Source: Streptomyces sp. SM10
Lineage (GTDB): Bacteria > Actinomycetota > Actinomycetes > Streptomycetales > Streptomycetaceae
Length of the DNA stretch: 64,000 nt
Reading direction: 5' to 3'
Assembly: GCF_002910915.1 (NCBI RefSeq)
Contig: NZ_NEUF01000063.1
Span: 26,257 to 90,256, forward strand
Below, piece after piece: positions 17,191-26,309 of this stretch. Every line of letters starts with the position of its first letter. The stretch's first letter is position 1. The position numbers and the translations under genes were made by a program. The notes beneath the pieces are model-generated. The model made no database searches and was not told where the DNA came from. It worked only from the letters and a program-made list of their open reading frames with translations.

Positions 17191-17466
17191 TCAGCCGTAG
17201 ACGATGCGGCGCAGCTGGCGGAGCGAGAGCTCCTGCGGCGCCACCGCGCGGTGCGGCAGCTCGGCCGCGATCCGCTCGAAGATCTCCGTGTTGACCAGGC
17301 CGCCGGCCTGCAGTTCGCGGTGGCGGCGCCGGACGAAGCTCTCCGTCGTCTCGTCGAAGTACGCCAGCACGTCGAGGATCACCCTGGCCGCCTCGCCGCG
17401 CTGGAGCGCGGTGGAGCGTACGAGGTGGTCGATGAGGTCGTCATGCGGGGGGCGGCGTTCGAGCAC
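17191..17466 (-). CDS. Conserved small protein of unknown function
   Basis: A 91-residue, largely helical soluble protein rich in Arg and Glu. Features include LIDHLVRSTALQRGEAARVILDVL split by charged turns, and a C-terminus LSLRQLRRIVYG. I do not recognise a domain. Codon use is typical of its neighbours. A GTG start at 17466 is assumed; no strong SD is visible. It lies between glmS and desD on the same strand, 66 nt before glmS. It could share the glmS transcript. Confidence 0.7.
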   Translation of the reverse strand: MLERRPPHDDLIDHLVRSTALQRGEAARVILDVLAYFDETTESFVRRRHRELQAGGLVNTEIFERIAAELPHRAVAPQELSLRQLRRIVYG

Positions 17467-17612
17467 CCGTCGATAGTGCGTGGATCGGGGTCGCTACGCA
17501 AGAAATCTGCCCGAAAACGGGCAGAGATCTCGCCCTCCGGAGCCTGAATGTCGGTAATGCCCATAAGATTCACATCGGACTGCGTCCATCCGGCCCCCTC
17601 GTCCGGCCCGCG

Positions 17613-17647
17613 CGTCCGGCCCCGCCCGCGGCGGGCGGGGCCGGACG
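17613..17647 (-). terminator. Terminator after desD
   Basis: Arms CGTCCGGCCCCGCCCGC (17613-17629) and complement (17631-17647) are perfect over 17 positions with almost no spacer, so the innermost pairs open to form the loop. It lies 7 nt beyond the desD stop. Confidence 0.8.
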
Positions 17648-17654
17648 CCGTGCC

Positions 17655-19436
17655 TCAGTACGCCGCGATCGGGTTCCGCAGCCTGCCGGTCAGCTGGAGC
17701 GCGCCCGCCGGGTCCTCCAGGTCGACCATCTGCTGGTTGTTGCGCAGCTGCAGCCGGTTCAGGCAGGACAGGGCGAAGTCCTCCGTGAACATGTCGTACC
17801 GCGCGAACTTGTCCGCGAGGTACGGCACCGACTCCTGGTAGCCCCTGACGCACGCGGCGACGGTCCGCCAGAAGGTCTCCTCGTCGAGGACGCCCTCCGT
17901 GGCCAGGTCCGCCCCCAGGAAGCGGAAGAAGCAGTCGAAGACGTCGGTGAGGACCGACAGCAGCTTCATGTCCTCCGGGACGTCGGCGCGGATGCGCTCG
18001 ACCTGGGGCGGCAGCACCGCGTCCGGGTCCATGACCGCGATCTCCTCGGCGATGTCCTTGAAGACCGTCCGGCGCACCACGCCGTCCTCGATCACCAGGA
18101 TCACGTTCTCGCCGTGCGGCATGAAGACCAGGTCGTAGGCGTAGAAGCTGTGCAGCACCGGCACCAGGTAGGCGTCCAGGTAGCGCCTCAGCCAGTCGGC
18201 CGGGGCCAGCCCCGACTCGGCGATCAGGGCGCCCGCCACCGAGCGGCCCTCGTCGTCGGTGTGGAGCAGCGAGGCCATCGTCGCGAGGCGCTCGCCCCCG
18301 GTCAGGGAGGGGACCGGGCTCTCGCGCCAGAGTGCGGCGAGCATCTTCAGGTACGGGGAGCCCTTGGCGGTCGCCGCCTCGTAGGCCCGGTGGCGGTAGC
18401 CGACGGCGGCCCGCTCCCGGATGATCGAGAACCCGATCCCGCTCAGCAGGTCGTCCCGCTCGATCAGACCGGCCAGCCAGTCGTTGATCGCGGGGGTCGC
18501 CTCCATGTAGGCGGCGGAGAGCCCCCGCATGAAGCCCATGTTCAGCACGGACAGCGCCGTCTTGACGTAGTGCTTCTCGGGGTGGTCGGCGTTGAAGAAC
18601 GTCCGGATCGACTGCTGGGCGAGATAGGTGTCGTCGCCCTCGCCGAGGACGACCAGGTGCCGCTGGGCGATCTCGCCGGCGAAGGTCACGGCGAGCTTGT
18701 TCCACCACTGCCAGGGGTGGACCGGGATCAGCAGGTGGTCGTCGAGGTCGAGCCCGAGGTCCGCCATCCGCGCGGCGAACCCGGCGAGGGTCTCCTCGCT
18801 GAGCTCCCCGGCGATCAGGGTGGAGTAGTCCAGACCGGCGCCGGCCGTGAAGGTGGCGCGATCGCGCCGGGCCGCCAGCCAGACCAGGCTGATTCCCGTC
18901 GCCGCCTCGGGGGCGTACGCGCGGTATGCGTCGACGCCGAAGCCGAGCCGACCGTTGTTGGCGACAAAGCAGGGGTGACCCTCGGTCATGCCGGTCTCGA
19001 CGGCCTGGAAACCGGCCACGGCGAGCTCTGCCGACGTGGTCGGTTCCTTGGTCAGTTTGTACGCGGTTCCGGCCAGCGTGGAGGAGATCTCCTCCAGGTA
19101 CACCGGCAGGATCTCCGCCGACAGGCCGAGCGTGGAGCGCAGCTCGATGAAGAACTCCAGCGCGTCCAGCGGGAGGTCCGAGCCGTGCCGGTGCCGGGTG
19201 ACCGACGCGGCGTCGACCTGCCAGTGGTCCAGCGCGAAGCGACGTGCGGCGAAGCGGTACTCGACCGTCCCGTCGTCACTCCGCACGCGGTAGCGGCCGT
19301 CGTCGAGCGGGGCGGGGGTCAGCAGCCGTTCGTGCGAGAACTCGGCCAGCGCCTTGCGGATCAGCAGCCGGTTGGCGGCGGCCCAGCGCTCCGGGGTCAG
19401 GTGGTCGACGGCGCTGGTGGTGGGGTGGGTGGTCAT
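17655..19436 (-). CDS. desD: Desferrioxamine synthetase DesD (NIS synthetase)
   Basis: ATP-dependent IucA/IucC-family synthetase of 593 residues that oligomerises and macrocyclises N-hydroxy-N-succinylcadaverine to desferrioxamine E or B. Family motifs are the HPWQ block, SIRTFFN, KTALSVLNMGFMRGLS and FMPHGENVILV. Its start overlaps the desC stop by 4 nt, so the four biosynthetic genes form one translationally coupled operon under the iron box at 22778. A strong hairpin closes the operon. Confidence 0.97.
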   Translation of the reverse strand: MTTHPTTSAVDHLTPERWAAANRLLIRKALAEFSHERLLTPAPLDDGRYRVRSDDGTVEYRFAARRFALDHWQVDAASVTRHRHGSDLPLDALEFFIELRSTLGLSAEILPVYLEEISSTLAGTAYKLTKEPTTSAELAVAGFQAVETGMTEGHPCFVANNGRLGFGVDAYRAYAPEAATGISLVWLAARRDRATFTAGAGLDYSTLIAGELSEETLAGFAARMADLGLDLDDHLLIPVHPWQWWNKLAVTFAGEIAQRHLVVLGEGDDTYLAQQSIRTFFNADHPEKHYVKTALSVLNMGFMRGLSAAYMEATPAINDWLAGLIERDDLLSGIGFSIIRERAAVGYRHRAYEAATAKGSPYLKMLAALWRESPVPSLTGGERLATMASLLHTDDEGRSVAGALIAESGLAPADWLRRYLDAYLVPVLHSFYAYDLVFMPHGENVILVIEDGVVRRTVFKDIAEEIAVMDPDAVLPPQVERIRADVPEDMKLLSVLTDVFDCFFRFLGADLATEGVLDEETFWRTVAACVRGYQESVPYLADKFARYDMFTEDFALSCLNRLQLRNNQQMVDLEDPAGALQLTGRLRNPIAAY

Positions 19437-19984
19437 CGGTCGTCTCCAGTGGTCGCGGCCTCGAACTGCTCACGGGTGCAGGCGCTGAGCAGGGCCTGCT
19501 TCTCCGGCTTGGTGATCTCGCGGATCGCCTCGAAGCCGACGGCCTTGTTCAGCGCGTGTACCGCGGTGTTGGTGACATCCGGCTCGACGACGACCCTGCG
19601 CACCCGGGGGTCCGCGAACAGCGTCTCCATGACGGTGGTGATCACGGCGAGGGTGAAACCGTGCACCGGCTCCTCGGGCGGGGCGACCAGGAAGTGCATC
19701 CCGATGTCACCCGGCTCCGCCTCGTACAGGCCCTTGAGCTCGACCTCGGTGGGGTCGTAGCGCTCCATCAGGAAGGCGGGCCGTCCCTCGTGCAGCCCGA
19801 TGAGGGCGTCGTGGTGCGGGTGGGCGGCTATCGCGGTGTACTCCCGCTCGACGTCCTCCAGCCGGGCGTCGCCCATCATCCAGAACGCCGACCTGGGATG
19901 GGTGACCCACGCGTGCACCCGTTCCGCGTCGGAGGGGTCCATGGGGCGGACGGTGAACGTCCCGAGCGGTTTCGTGCTGGTCAT
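19433..19984 (-). CDS. desC: Acyl-CoA-dependent N-acyltransferase DesC
   Basis: GNAT-like acyltransferase of 183 residues that acylates N-hydroxycadaverine with succinyl- or acetyl-CoA. The siderophore acyltransferase (IucB/RhbD) type is shown by [18 protein letters not shown] and [19 protein letters not shown] near residue 80, and [15 protein letters not shown]. Both ends overlap their neighbours by 4 nt (ATGA), showing tight coupling with desB and desD. Confidence 0.95.
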   Translation of the reverse strand: MTSTKPLGTFTVRPMDPSDAERVHAWVTHPRSAFWMMGDARLEDVEREYTAIAAHPHHDALIGLHEGRPAFLMERYDPTEVELKGLYEAEPGDIGMHFLVAPPEEPVHGFTLAVITTVMETLFADPRVRRVVVEPDVTNTAVHALNKAVGFEAIREITKPEKQALLSACTREQFEAATTGDDR

Positions 19985-21267
19985 GCGGCGAACTCCTGGA
20001 AAGCGACGGACTTCTCGACCGGGTAGTACTCACGGCCGAGCAGTTCGCCGATGATGTACGCGTTGCGGTAGGCACCCATGCCCAGGTCGGGCGAGGTGAT
20101 CGAGTGGGTGTGCACCCCGGCGTTCTGCAGGAAGATCCCGCGCCCGGTGGTGTCGATGCTGTAGTTGCGGGCCACGTCGAAACGGCCCCGGCCGTCGTGC
20201 CGGATCCGGTCGGTGACGGGCTTCAGGAAGGCCGGTGCGGCGTACCGGTAGCCGGTGGCGAGGATCAGGCCCTCGCTGTCGAGCTCGTACTCCCTGCCCT
20301 GCTCCTCCTGGCGCAGACCCAGCGTGTACGTCCCGGTGGACTTCTCGTAACGCGCGCTGTGCAGCGCGGAGTTGGTGAGCAGCCGGGTGGGGACGGGGCC
20401 GGGCAGGCTCTTCTGGTAGAGCAGGTCGAAGATCGAGTCGATCAGCTCGCCGTCGATGCCCTTGAAGAGCCCCTTCTGGCCGGACTCCAGCCGGTAGCGG
20501 GTCTCCTCGGGCAGGGCGTGGAAGTAGTCCACGTACTCCGGCGACGTCATCTCGAGCGTCAGCTTGGTGTACTCCAGCGGGAAGAAGCGGGGGGAGCGCG
20601 TCACCCAGTTCAGCCGGTAGCCGTGCGCGTCGATCTCGGAGAGCAGGTCGTAGTAGATCTCCGCCGCGCTCTGTCCGCTGCCCACCAGGGTGATGGACTT
20701 CTTCGCCTGCAGGGCCGCCTTCTCCTGCAGGTAGCGGGAGTTGTGCAGGAAGTCGCCACCCAGGTCCCGGCAGGCCTCGGGGATGTGGGGCGGGGTCCCG
20801 GTCCCGAGGACGAGGTGGCGGGCCCGGAAGGCGCTGTCGGCGGTGCGGACGGTGTACAGGCCGTCGCCCTCGTCGTACGTAACCGACTGTACGGTTTGGT
20901 TGAAACGGATACTGCTCAGTTCGGCCGCGGCCCACCGGCAGTAGTCGTTGTACTCGGTCCGCAGCGGGTAGAAGTTCTCCCGGATGTAGAACGAGTAGAG
21001 CCTGCCGCGCTCCTTCAGGTAGTTCAGGAAGGAGTACGGGGAGGTCGGGTCGGCCATCGTCACCAGGTCCGACATGAACGGCGTCTGGAGATGGGCCCCT
21101 TCGAGGAACATCCCCGAGTGCCACTCGAAGTCCGGCTTGGACTCGAGGAACACCCCGTCGAGCTCCTCGATCGGCTCGGTCAGGCAGGCCAGTCCGAGGT
21201 TGAACGGACCGAGCCCGATCCCGACGAAGTCGTACGGAGCGGTGCGGGGCTCAGGAAGCGCGGTCAA
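19981..21267 (-). CDS. desB: Cadaverine N-hydroxylase DesB
   Basis: Flavin-dependent monooxygenase of 428 residues that hydroxylates cadaverine on nitrogen. The FAD motif GIGLGPFN lies at about residues 14-21, an NADPH-binding GSGQSAAE near 192, and the C-terminal ATGYRY motif is present. The only start that leaves the FAD motif intact is TTG at 21267, preceded by GGGAG at good spacing; TTG starts are unusual. It overlaps the desA end by 17 nt. Confidence 0.95.
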   Translation of the reverse strand: MTALPEPRTAPYDFVGIGLGPFNLGLACLTEPIEELDGVFLESKPDFEWHSGMFLEGAHLQTPFMSDLVTMADPTSPYSFLNYLKERGRLYSFYIRENFYPLRTEYNDYCRWAAAELSSIRFNQTVQSVTYDEGDGLYTVRTADSAFRARHLVLGTGTPPHIPEACRDLGGDFLHNSRYLQEKAALQAKKSITLVGSGQSAAEIYYDLLSEIDAHGYRLNWVTRSPRFFPLEYTKLTLEMTSPEYVDYFHALPEETRYRLESGQKGLFKGIDGELIDSIFDLLYQKSLPGPVPTRLLTNSALHSARYEKSTGTYTLGLRQEEQGREYELDSEGLILATGYRYAAPAFLKPVTDRIRHDGRGRFDVARNYSIDTTGRGIFLQNAGVHTHSITSPDLGMGAYRNAYIIGELLGREYYPVEKSVAFQEFAA

Positions 21268-22699
21268 GGGAGTCTCCCAGGTACTGCTCGGCGTGGCCGG
21301 CGATCAGGTCGAGGACGGCGGTGATGTCGGCCGTGGTCGTCTCGGGGTTGAGCAGGGTGAATTTGAGGTACTGGCGGTCGCCGACCTTCGTGCCCGCGAC
21401 CACGGCCTCGCCCGAGGCGAAGAGGGCCTTGCGGGCGTGGAGGTTGGCCCGGTCGATGCCGTCCGGGGTTGTGAGGTGGTCCGGGACGTAGCGGAACACC
21501 AGGGTGGACAGCCGGGGCTCCACGACGACGTCGAAGCGCGGGTCGGCCGCAAGGAGCCGCCAGCCCTCCCCGGCCAGATCGCAGACCTCGTCGAAGAGCT
21601 CGCCGACGCCGTCCGCACCCATGGTGCGCAGGGTCATCCACAGCTTGAGTGCGTCGAACCTGCGGGTGGTCTGCAGGGACTTGTCCACCTGGTTGGGGAT
21701 GCGCTCCTCGACGGTCCGCTCCGGGTTGAGGTACTCCGCGTGGTACGTCGCGTGGCGCAGCGTGGCCCGGTCACGGACCAGCACCGCGGACGAACTCACG
21801 GGCTGGAAGAAGGACTTGTGGTAGTCCACGGTGACCGAGTCGGCGCGCTCGATGCCGTCGATCAGCCCGCGCCGGGTGGGTGAGGCCAGGAGCCCGCAGC
21901 CGTAGGCGGCATCGACGTGCATCCAGGTGGCGTACCGCTCGCAGAGCGCGGCGATCTCGGGCAGCGGGTCGATGGAACCGAAGTCCGTGGTGCCCGCCGT
22001 GGCGACGACCGCCATGGGCACGGAGCCCTCGGCCTCGCAGCGTTCGAGGGCCGCGGCCAGGGCGACGGTCTGCATGCGCTTCTCGCGGTCCACGGGGACG
22101 GACACGACGGAGTCGGGGCCCAGGCCGAGGAGCTTCGCCGACTTCTGGACGCTGAAGTGGCTGCACTCGGAGGTGAAGATCCGCAGCCGGGTGAAGTCCT
22201 CGGGGCGGAGCTTGGACTCCTCGCGGGCCAGCAGCAGGGCCTGCAGATTGGACTGTGTGCCTCCGCTGGTGAAGACGCCGTCCGCCGCGGGGCCGAGGCC
22301 GATCCGGCCGGCCGTCCAGTCGATCAGCCGGCGCTCGATCAGCGTGCCGCCCGCGCTCTGGTCCCAGGTGTCCAGGGAGGAGTTGACGGCGGAGAGCACG
22401 GCCTCGCCGACCACGGCGGGGATGACCACGGGGCAGTTGAGGTGGGCGAGGTAGCGGGGATGGTGGAAGTACACGGCGTCGCGGAGGTAGACCTCGCCGA
22501 GCTCGTCCAGGGCGGCGGCCGTGTCGCCGAGCGGCCGGTCGAGATCGATGGCGTCGACGACGGGAGTGAGCCCGTCCACGCCGATTCCGCTGAACGGCTG
22601 CTCGGTGGAGGCGAGTGTGGCGGCGACCTGATCGACCCCCGCGGTGACGGAGCGACGGTAGTCCTCCGCCGTCGTGTGGTTGAGCAGGTGGGAACGCAT
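21251..22699 (-). CDS. desA: PLP-dependent lysine decarboxylase DesA
   Basis: First enzyme of desferrioxamine synthesis, converting L-lysine to cadaverine. The 482-residue protein is a group II pyridoxal-phosphate decarboxylase. The cofactor lysine is Lys295 in [20 protein letters not shown] supplies the pyridine contact, and [13 protein letters not shown] the phosphate region. The ATG at 22699 lies 79 nt from an iron box, so DmdR1-type repression under iron sufficiency is expected. Confidence 0.97.
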   Translation of the reverse strand: MRSHLLNHTTAEDYRRSVTAGVDQVAATLASTEQPFSGIGVDGLTPVVDAIDLDRPLGDTAAALDELGEVYLRDAVYFHHPRYLAHLNCPVVIPAVVGEAVLSAVNSSLDTWDQSAGGTLIERRLIDWTAGRIGLGPAADGVFTSGGTQSNLQALLLAREESKLRPEDFTRLRIFTSECSHFSVQKSAKLLGLGPDSVVSVPVDREKRMQTVALAAALERCEAEGSVPMAVVATAGTTDFGSIDPLPEIAALCERYATWMHVDAAYGCGLLASPTRRGLIDGIERADSVTVDYHKSFFQPVSSSAVLVRDRATLRHATYHAEYLNPERTVEERIPNQVDKSLQTTRRFDALKLWMTLRTMGADGVGELFDEVCDLAGEGWRLLAADPRFDVVVEPRLSTLVFRYVPDHLTTPDGIDRANLHARKALFASGEAVVAGTKVGDRQYLKFTLLNPETTTADITAVLDLIAGHAEQYLGDSLDRAS

Positions 22700-22777
22700 G
22701 TGTGGGGCCTCCCGGGCGGGGACGTCGTCGCGACCCTCCGGGCAGGAAGAAGGGGGAACGAGGACGCGACGGTTAAG

Positions 22778-22796
22778 TTAGGTAAGCCTAACCTAA
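22778..22796. promoter_or_regulatory. Iron box controlling desABCD
   Basis: Read on the minus strand the site is TTAGGTTAGGCTTACCTAA, one base off the Streptomyces DmdR/IdeR iron-box consensus TTAGGTTAGGCTCACCTAA. It sits 79 bp before desA. Confidence 0.95.
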
Positions 22797-22860
22797 CTAA
22801 GCGGGTGTCTTCGCCATCGGGAGGGACCGTCACAGGAACCCCACAGGACACGCAGGGGTG

Positions 22861-23712
22861 TTACGCGGACGTCCGCGCCGCTTCCTCCCGCAGCTGCTCC
22901 TCGCTCAGGCCGCGCCGCCAGTAGCCGACGAAGGTGACGCGCCTCCGGTCGAACTTCCGCTCCTGGACCAGGTGGCGGCGCAGCTCGCGCACCCCCGACG
23001 CCTCGCCGGCGATCCAGGCGTACGGGGTCCCGCCGGGCAGCTCGGCGGCGCGCACGGCCTCCACGGCCGACGGCGCCCCCTGGTCGCGTACGAGCCAGTG
23101 GACCGTCACGTCGGCCTCGGTGCGGAGCTCCAGGCGGTCCCCCGCGTGCGGGACCTCCAGCCAGACCTCGGCCCGCGAGCCGGCCGGTAGCCACTCCAGA
23201 GCCGCGGAGGCCGCGGGCAGCGCCGTCTCGTCGGCCTGGATCAGCACCCACGCGGTGTCCTGCGGCGGGCGGAAGCGGACCGAGGCGTTGTCCTCGACCG
23301 CGGGGCCCAGCGCCTTGAGTCGCTGACCGGGGGCGGCCGCCTCCGCCCAGCGGCAGGCCGGCCCGCCGTCGTCGTGGAGGGCGAAGTCGATGTCGACCTC
23401 GGTCGCGCCGTCGTCGGCGCGGCGCTGGGCGCGCACCGTGTACGCGCGCATGACGGCCCGTACGTCCTCGGGTGCGGCGCGCCAGGCGTCGAACCAGGTG
23501 CCGTCCTCGGCCACCGGGACGACGGGCTCGGCCTGGCCCGGGTGCGGCAGGAAGAGCGAGAGGCTCTGGTCCCGGCCCCCCGCGGCGAAGCCGTCCAGCC
23601 CGGGGCCGCCGAAGGTGACCCGTTGCATGGAGGGGCTCAGCCGTTCGGTCCGCAGGACCGTCAGGCCGAAGAGCCGGAAGGGGGCGATGGCGGGTGCGGT
23701 GACGGTCGTCAT
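22861..23712 (-). CDS. desF: Siderophore-interacting FAD/NAD(P)H reductase DesF
   Basis: Predicted cytoplasmic ferric-siderophore reductase of the ViuB/SIP family, 283 residues. The FAD-binding domain begins with RTERLSPSMQRVTFGG and includes the MRAYTVRAQR flavin motif near residue 90. The C-terminal SIP domain ends in FVGYWRRGLSEEQLREEA, typical of the family. It lies downstream of desE, separated by a strong hairpin, and upstream of the desA iron box. It likely releases iron from imported ferrioxamine. Confidence 0.92.
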   Translation of the reverse strand: MTTVTAPAIAPFRLFGLTVLRTERLSPSMQRVTFGGPGLDGFAAGGRDQSLSLFLPHPGQAEPVVPVAEDGTWFDAWRAAPEDVRAVMRAYTVRAQRRADDGATEVDIDFALHDDGGPACRWAEAAAPGQRLKALGPAVEDNASVRFRPPQDTAWVLIQADETALPAASAALEWLPAGSRAEVWLEVPHAGDRLELRTEADVTVHWLVRDQGAPSAVEAVRAAELPGGTPYAWIAGEASGVRELRRHLVQERKFDRRRVTFVGYWRRGLSEEQLREEAARTSA

Positions 23713-23744
23713 GCGAGGGTCCTCCCCGGGACGGGAAACGCGGC

Positions 23745-23783
23745 GGGCCCGGCCCCCGGAGACGTGCTCCGGGGGCCGGGCCC
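23745..23783 (-). terminator. Strong hairpin between desE and desF
   Basis: Perfect 17-bp arms (23745-23761 and 23767-23783) around a 5-nt loop, 8 nt after the desE stop. desF has no other visible promoter signal, so this may attenuate rather than fully stop transcription. Confidence 0.8.
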
Positions 23784-23791
23784 GGGGGGTG

Positions 23792-24820
23792 TCAGCCGGC
23801 CTTCTTGGCCTGCTCGATGGCCTCGGCGAGCGCGTCGAGGATCGGTGCGCACTTGTCGTAGGAGTAGATGGGCTCCGTCGTGCGCGGTATGACCTGGCCC
23901 GCCTTGACGGCCGGCAGCTTCGCCCAGGTCGGCTTGGAGGTCAGGGCGTCGGGCTGCAGGGCCGAGGAGCGGTTGTCCATCATGATGATGTCGGCGTCGT
24001 ACTTGTCGACGTTCTCCCAGCTCAGCTCCTCGAAGAAGGCGCCTTCCTTGATCTTCGGCTCGACGAACCGCACGCCGAGTTCCTGGAAGTACAGGGTGTC
24101 GGCCGACATCTTGGCGAGCGAGACGTAGAAGAGGTCCTGACTGGCCGAGCCGACCAGGACCTTGATGTTCGGCTGCGACTTCGCGGCGGCGCGCAGCCGG
24201 GCCGCGGCCTTCTCGAAGGCGGCCTTGGCGTCGGTGACCTTCTTGGCCTTCAGGTCGGCGCCGAGGGAGGCGGCCAGGTCCTCGTGGCGCTGGATCGCCT
24301 TCGGGACGGTGGTCTGCGCGGCCCACAGGGCGACGCTCGGGGCCAGCTTGAGGATCTTGTCCTTGGACTGGTCCGGCACGTACCAGAGGGCGTCCTTCTC
24401 CCACATGGCGGTGACGAGGAGCTCCGGTGCGAGACCGGCGTACTTCTCGACGTTGAACTCGCCCCAGACGTTGCCCAGCACCTCGACCTTGCTGATGTCG
24501 AGGTCGCCGGCCTGTACGTCGGGCTTGCCGTCGGAGGTCTTCGTCGGGCCGAAGACACCCTTGACCTCTATGCCGTAGTCGTGGAGCGCGGCGGCGACGC
24601 CCACGAACGCGACGATGTTCTTCGGCGTGGAGTCGGCCTTCGCCGTCTCGCCGCGGTCGTCCTTGAAGGACCAGGGGCCGGATTTCTCCGCGCCCGAACC
24701 CGAGGTGGCGCTCTTCTCGTCGCCGTCGCCGCAGGCTGCGAGGGCGGCACCGAGACCGACGGCACCGCCGGCGGCCAGCAGGCCGCGGCGGGAGAGTGGG
24801 CTGGTCCGGACGTTGGGCAT
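23792..24820 (-). CDS. desE: Ferrioxamine-binding lipoprotein DesE
   Basis: Substrate-binding lipoprotein for ferric desferrioxamine, 342 residues. The signal has the twin-arginine pattern PLSRRGLLAAGG and a lipobox LAAC, suggesting Tat export followed by lipidation. The rest has the periplasmic-binding fold of the FepB/FhuD type. ATG at 24820 is preferred because it opens a normal signal; an in-frame ATG at 24868 would place the start against the iron box at 24871-24889. Permease and ATPase genes are not in this window. Confidence 0.93.
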   Translation of the reverse strand: MPNVRTSPLSRRGLLAAGGAVGLGAALAACGDGDEKSATSGSGAEKSGPWSFKDDRGETAKADSTPKNIVAFVGVAAALHDYGIEVKGVFGPTKTSDGKPDVQAGDLDISKVEVLGNVWGEFNVEKYAGLAPELLVTAMWEKDALWYVPDQSKDKILKLAPSVALWAAQTTVPKAIQRHEDLAASLGADLKAKKVTDAKAAFEKAAARLRAAAKSQPNIKVLVGSASQDLFYVSLAKMSADTLYFQELGVRFVEPKIKEGAFFEELSWENVDKYDADIIMMDNRSSALQPDALTSKPTWAKLPAVKAGQVIPRTTEPIYSYDKCAPILDALAEAIEQAKKAG

Positions 24821-24870
24821 GAGTGTGTCTGCTTTCGTACGCGCCTGGGGCGCCCGCTGACGATTCAAAG

Positions 24871-24889
24871 GAAGGCTAGCCTAACCTCA
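24871..24889. promoter_or_regulatory. Iron box controlling desE (and possibly desF)
   Basis: On the minus strand TGAGGTTAGGCTAGCCTTC matches the iron-box consensus at 14 of 19 positions, with the GGTTAGGCT core intact. It lies 51 bp before the chosen desE start. Confidence 0.82.
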
Positions 24890-24948
24890 CATATCGCGGA
24901 CCGGGAGGGCAAGAGGGAGCGGCCGTTCCGTTACCCGGCACGACGAGA

Positions 24949-24979
24949 AGCCGCCTTCCCCTGACCGGGGAAGGCGGCT
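24949..24979. terminator. Terminator after the acyl-CoA dehydrogenase operon and small ORF
   Basis: Perfect 13-bp arms AGCCGCCTTCCCC and complement with a 5-nt loop (24962-24966). It stands 15 nt past the stop of the 37-codon ORF on the minus strand. Confidence 0.82.
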
Positions 24980-24993
24980 GTCGCGCGTCCGGC

Positions 24994-25107
24994 TCAGCCG
25001 ACGGCGGGCTGGAGACGCAGCATGTCGATGTCCGGGCACGCCTTCGCGGTCGCGCCGAAGCAGTCGTCCACGTGCGGCACGGTGAGCCGGTGCGGTGTGG
25101 GGTGCAT
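24994..25107 (-). CDS. Unrecognised 37-residue ORF at the end of the leucine-catabolic operon
   Basis: Short frame with ATG at 25107, a GAGG ribosome-binding sequence about 4 nt upstream, and TGA at 24994-24996. It starts 28 nt after the acyl-CoA dehydrogenase stop and ends 15 nt before a perfect terminator. The peptide begins MHPTPHRLTVPHVDD, has two Cys residues at positions 16 and 24 within a DDCFGATAKACPD stretch, and ends LRLQPAVG. It has no signal peptide or membrane segment. I do not recognise it. It could be a small regulatory or metal-binding peptide, a peptide precursor, or chance. Confidence 0.5.
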   Translation of the reverse strand: MHPTPHRLTVPHVDDCFGATAKACPDIDMLRLQPAVG

Positions 25108-25135
25108 GTCGCCTCGACCCTCGGCCCTCGGTGTC

Positions 25136-26302
25136 TCAGGCGTCCATCCCCAGCTCCCTGGCGATCAGCATCCGCTGGACCTCACTCGTGCCCTCGCCGA
25201 TCTCCAGGATCTTGGAGTCGCGCCACATCCGGGCCACCGGGTACTCGTTCATGAAGCCGTAGCCGCCGTGGATCTGCGTCGCCTCACGGGCGTTGTCCAC
25301 CGCCACCGTCGAGGAGTACAGCTTCGCGATCGCCGCCTCCTTCTTGAAGGGCTCGCCCGCGACCAGCCGGGAGGCCGCGTCGCGCCAGCCGGTCCGGGCC
25401 ATGTGCGCCCGCATCTCCATGTCGGCGATCTTGAACTGGATGGCCTGGTTGGCGCCGATCGGCTTCCCGAAGGCGTGGCGCTCCCCCGCGTACTTCAGCG
25501 ACTCGTCCACACAGCCCTGGGCCAGGCCCGTCGACAGTGCGGAGATGGCGATCCGCCCCTCGTCCAGGATCCGCAGGAACTGCGCGTAACCGCGGCCCTC
25601 CTCACCCAGGAGGTTCTCCTTCGGGACGCGGACGTCGGAGAAGGACAGCTCGCGGGTGTCCGAGGCGTTCCACCCGACCTTGGAGTACGGGGCGGCGACC
25701 GTGAAGCCGGGGGTGCCGGACGGGACGATGATCGCGGAGATGCGCGGGGCGCCGTTCTCCTTGCGGCCGGTGACCGCCGTCACCGTCACCAGCTCCGTGA
25801 TGTCCGTACCGGAGTTGGTGATGAAGCACTTGGAGCCGTTGATCACCCACTCGCCCGTGGCCTCGTCCAGCACGGCCGTCGTCCGGGTGCCGCCTGCGTC
25901 CGAGCCACCGTCCGGCTCCGTCAGCCCGAACGCGCCGAGCGCCTCGCCCGCGCAGAGCTTCGGCAGCCACCGCTGCTTCTGCTCCTCGGTCCCGAACCGG
26001 AAGACGGGCATGGCGCCGAGCGAGACCCCGGCCTCCAGGGTGATCGCCACGGACGAGTCGACCCGGGCCAGCTCCTCCAGGGCGATCCCGAGGGCGAGGT
26101 AGTCCCCGCCCATGCCGCCGTACTCCTCAGGGAAGGGCAGGCCGAACAGGCCCATCCGGCCCATCTCGCGCACGATCTCGTACGGGAACTCGTGCCTCTC
26201 GTAGAAGTCGCCGATCTTCGGGGCGATCACATCGTGTGCGAACTCCTCGACGGTGCGGCGCAGTTCCTCGTGCTCGGCGGTCAGCCGGTGGTCAAGGGAC
26301 AT
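25136..26302 (-). CDS. Acyl-CoA dehydrogenase, probably isovaleryl-CoA dehydrogenase
   Basis: FAD flavoenzyme of 388 residues. Domain order is the usual helical, beta and helical set. AFGLTEPDGGSDAGG and WVINGSKCFITNSG mark the flavin region, and ATQIHGGYGFMNEYPVARMWRDSK the C-terminal signature. The specific substrate is inferred from its operon with HMG-CoA lyase and a biotin-dependent carboxylase, which fits the leucine/isovalerate route. The ATG at 26302 begins right at the domain. It is 7 nt from the HMG-CoA lyase stop. Confidence 0.92.
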   Translation of the reverse strand: MSLDHRLTAEHEELRRTVEEFAHDVIAPKIGDFYERHEFPYEIVREMGRMGLFGLPFPEEYGGMGGDYLALGIALEELARVDSSVAITLEAGVSLGAMPVFRFGTEEQKQRWLPKLCAGEALGAFGLTEPDGGSDAGGTRTTAVLDEATGEWVINGSKCFITNSGTDITELVTVTAVTGRKENGAPRISAIIVPSGTPGFTVAAPYSKVGWNASDTRELSFSDVRVPKENLLGEEGRGYAQFLRILDEGRIAISALSTGLAQGCVDESLKYAGERHAFGKPIGANQAIQFKIADMEMRAHMARTGWRDAASRLVAGEPFKKEAAIAKLYSSTVAVDNAREATQIHGGYGFMNEYPVARMWRDSKILEIGEGTSEVQRMLIARELGMDA

Positions 26303-26309
26303 GGGTGCT

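Noticed and set aside
15241..17547. 768-codon plus-strand frame opposite glmS
   Set aside because: It is the antisense of a complete glmS gene with all catalytic motifs; the translation is low complexity.
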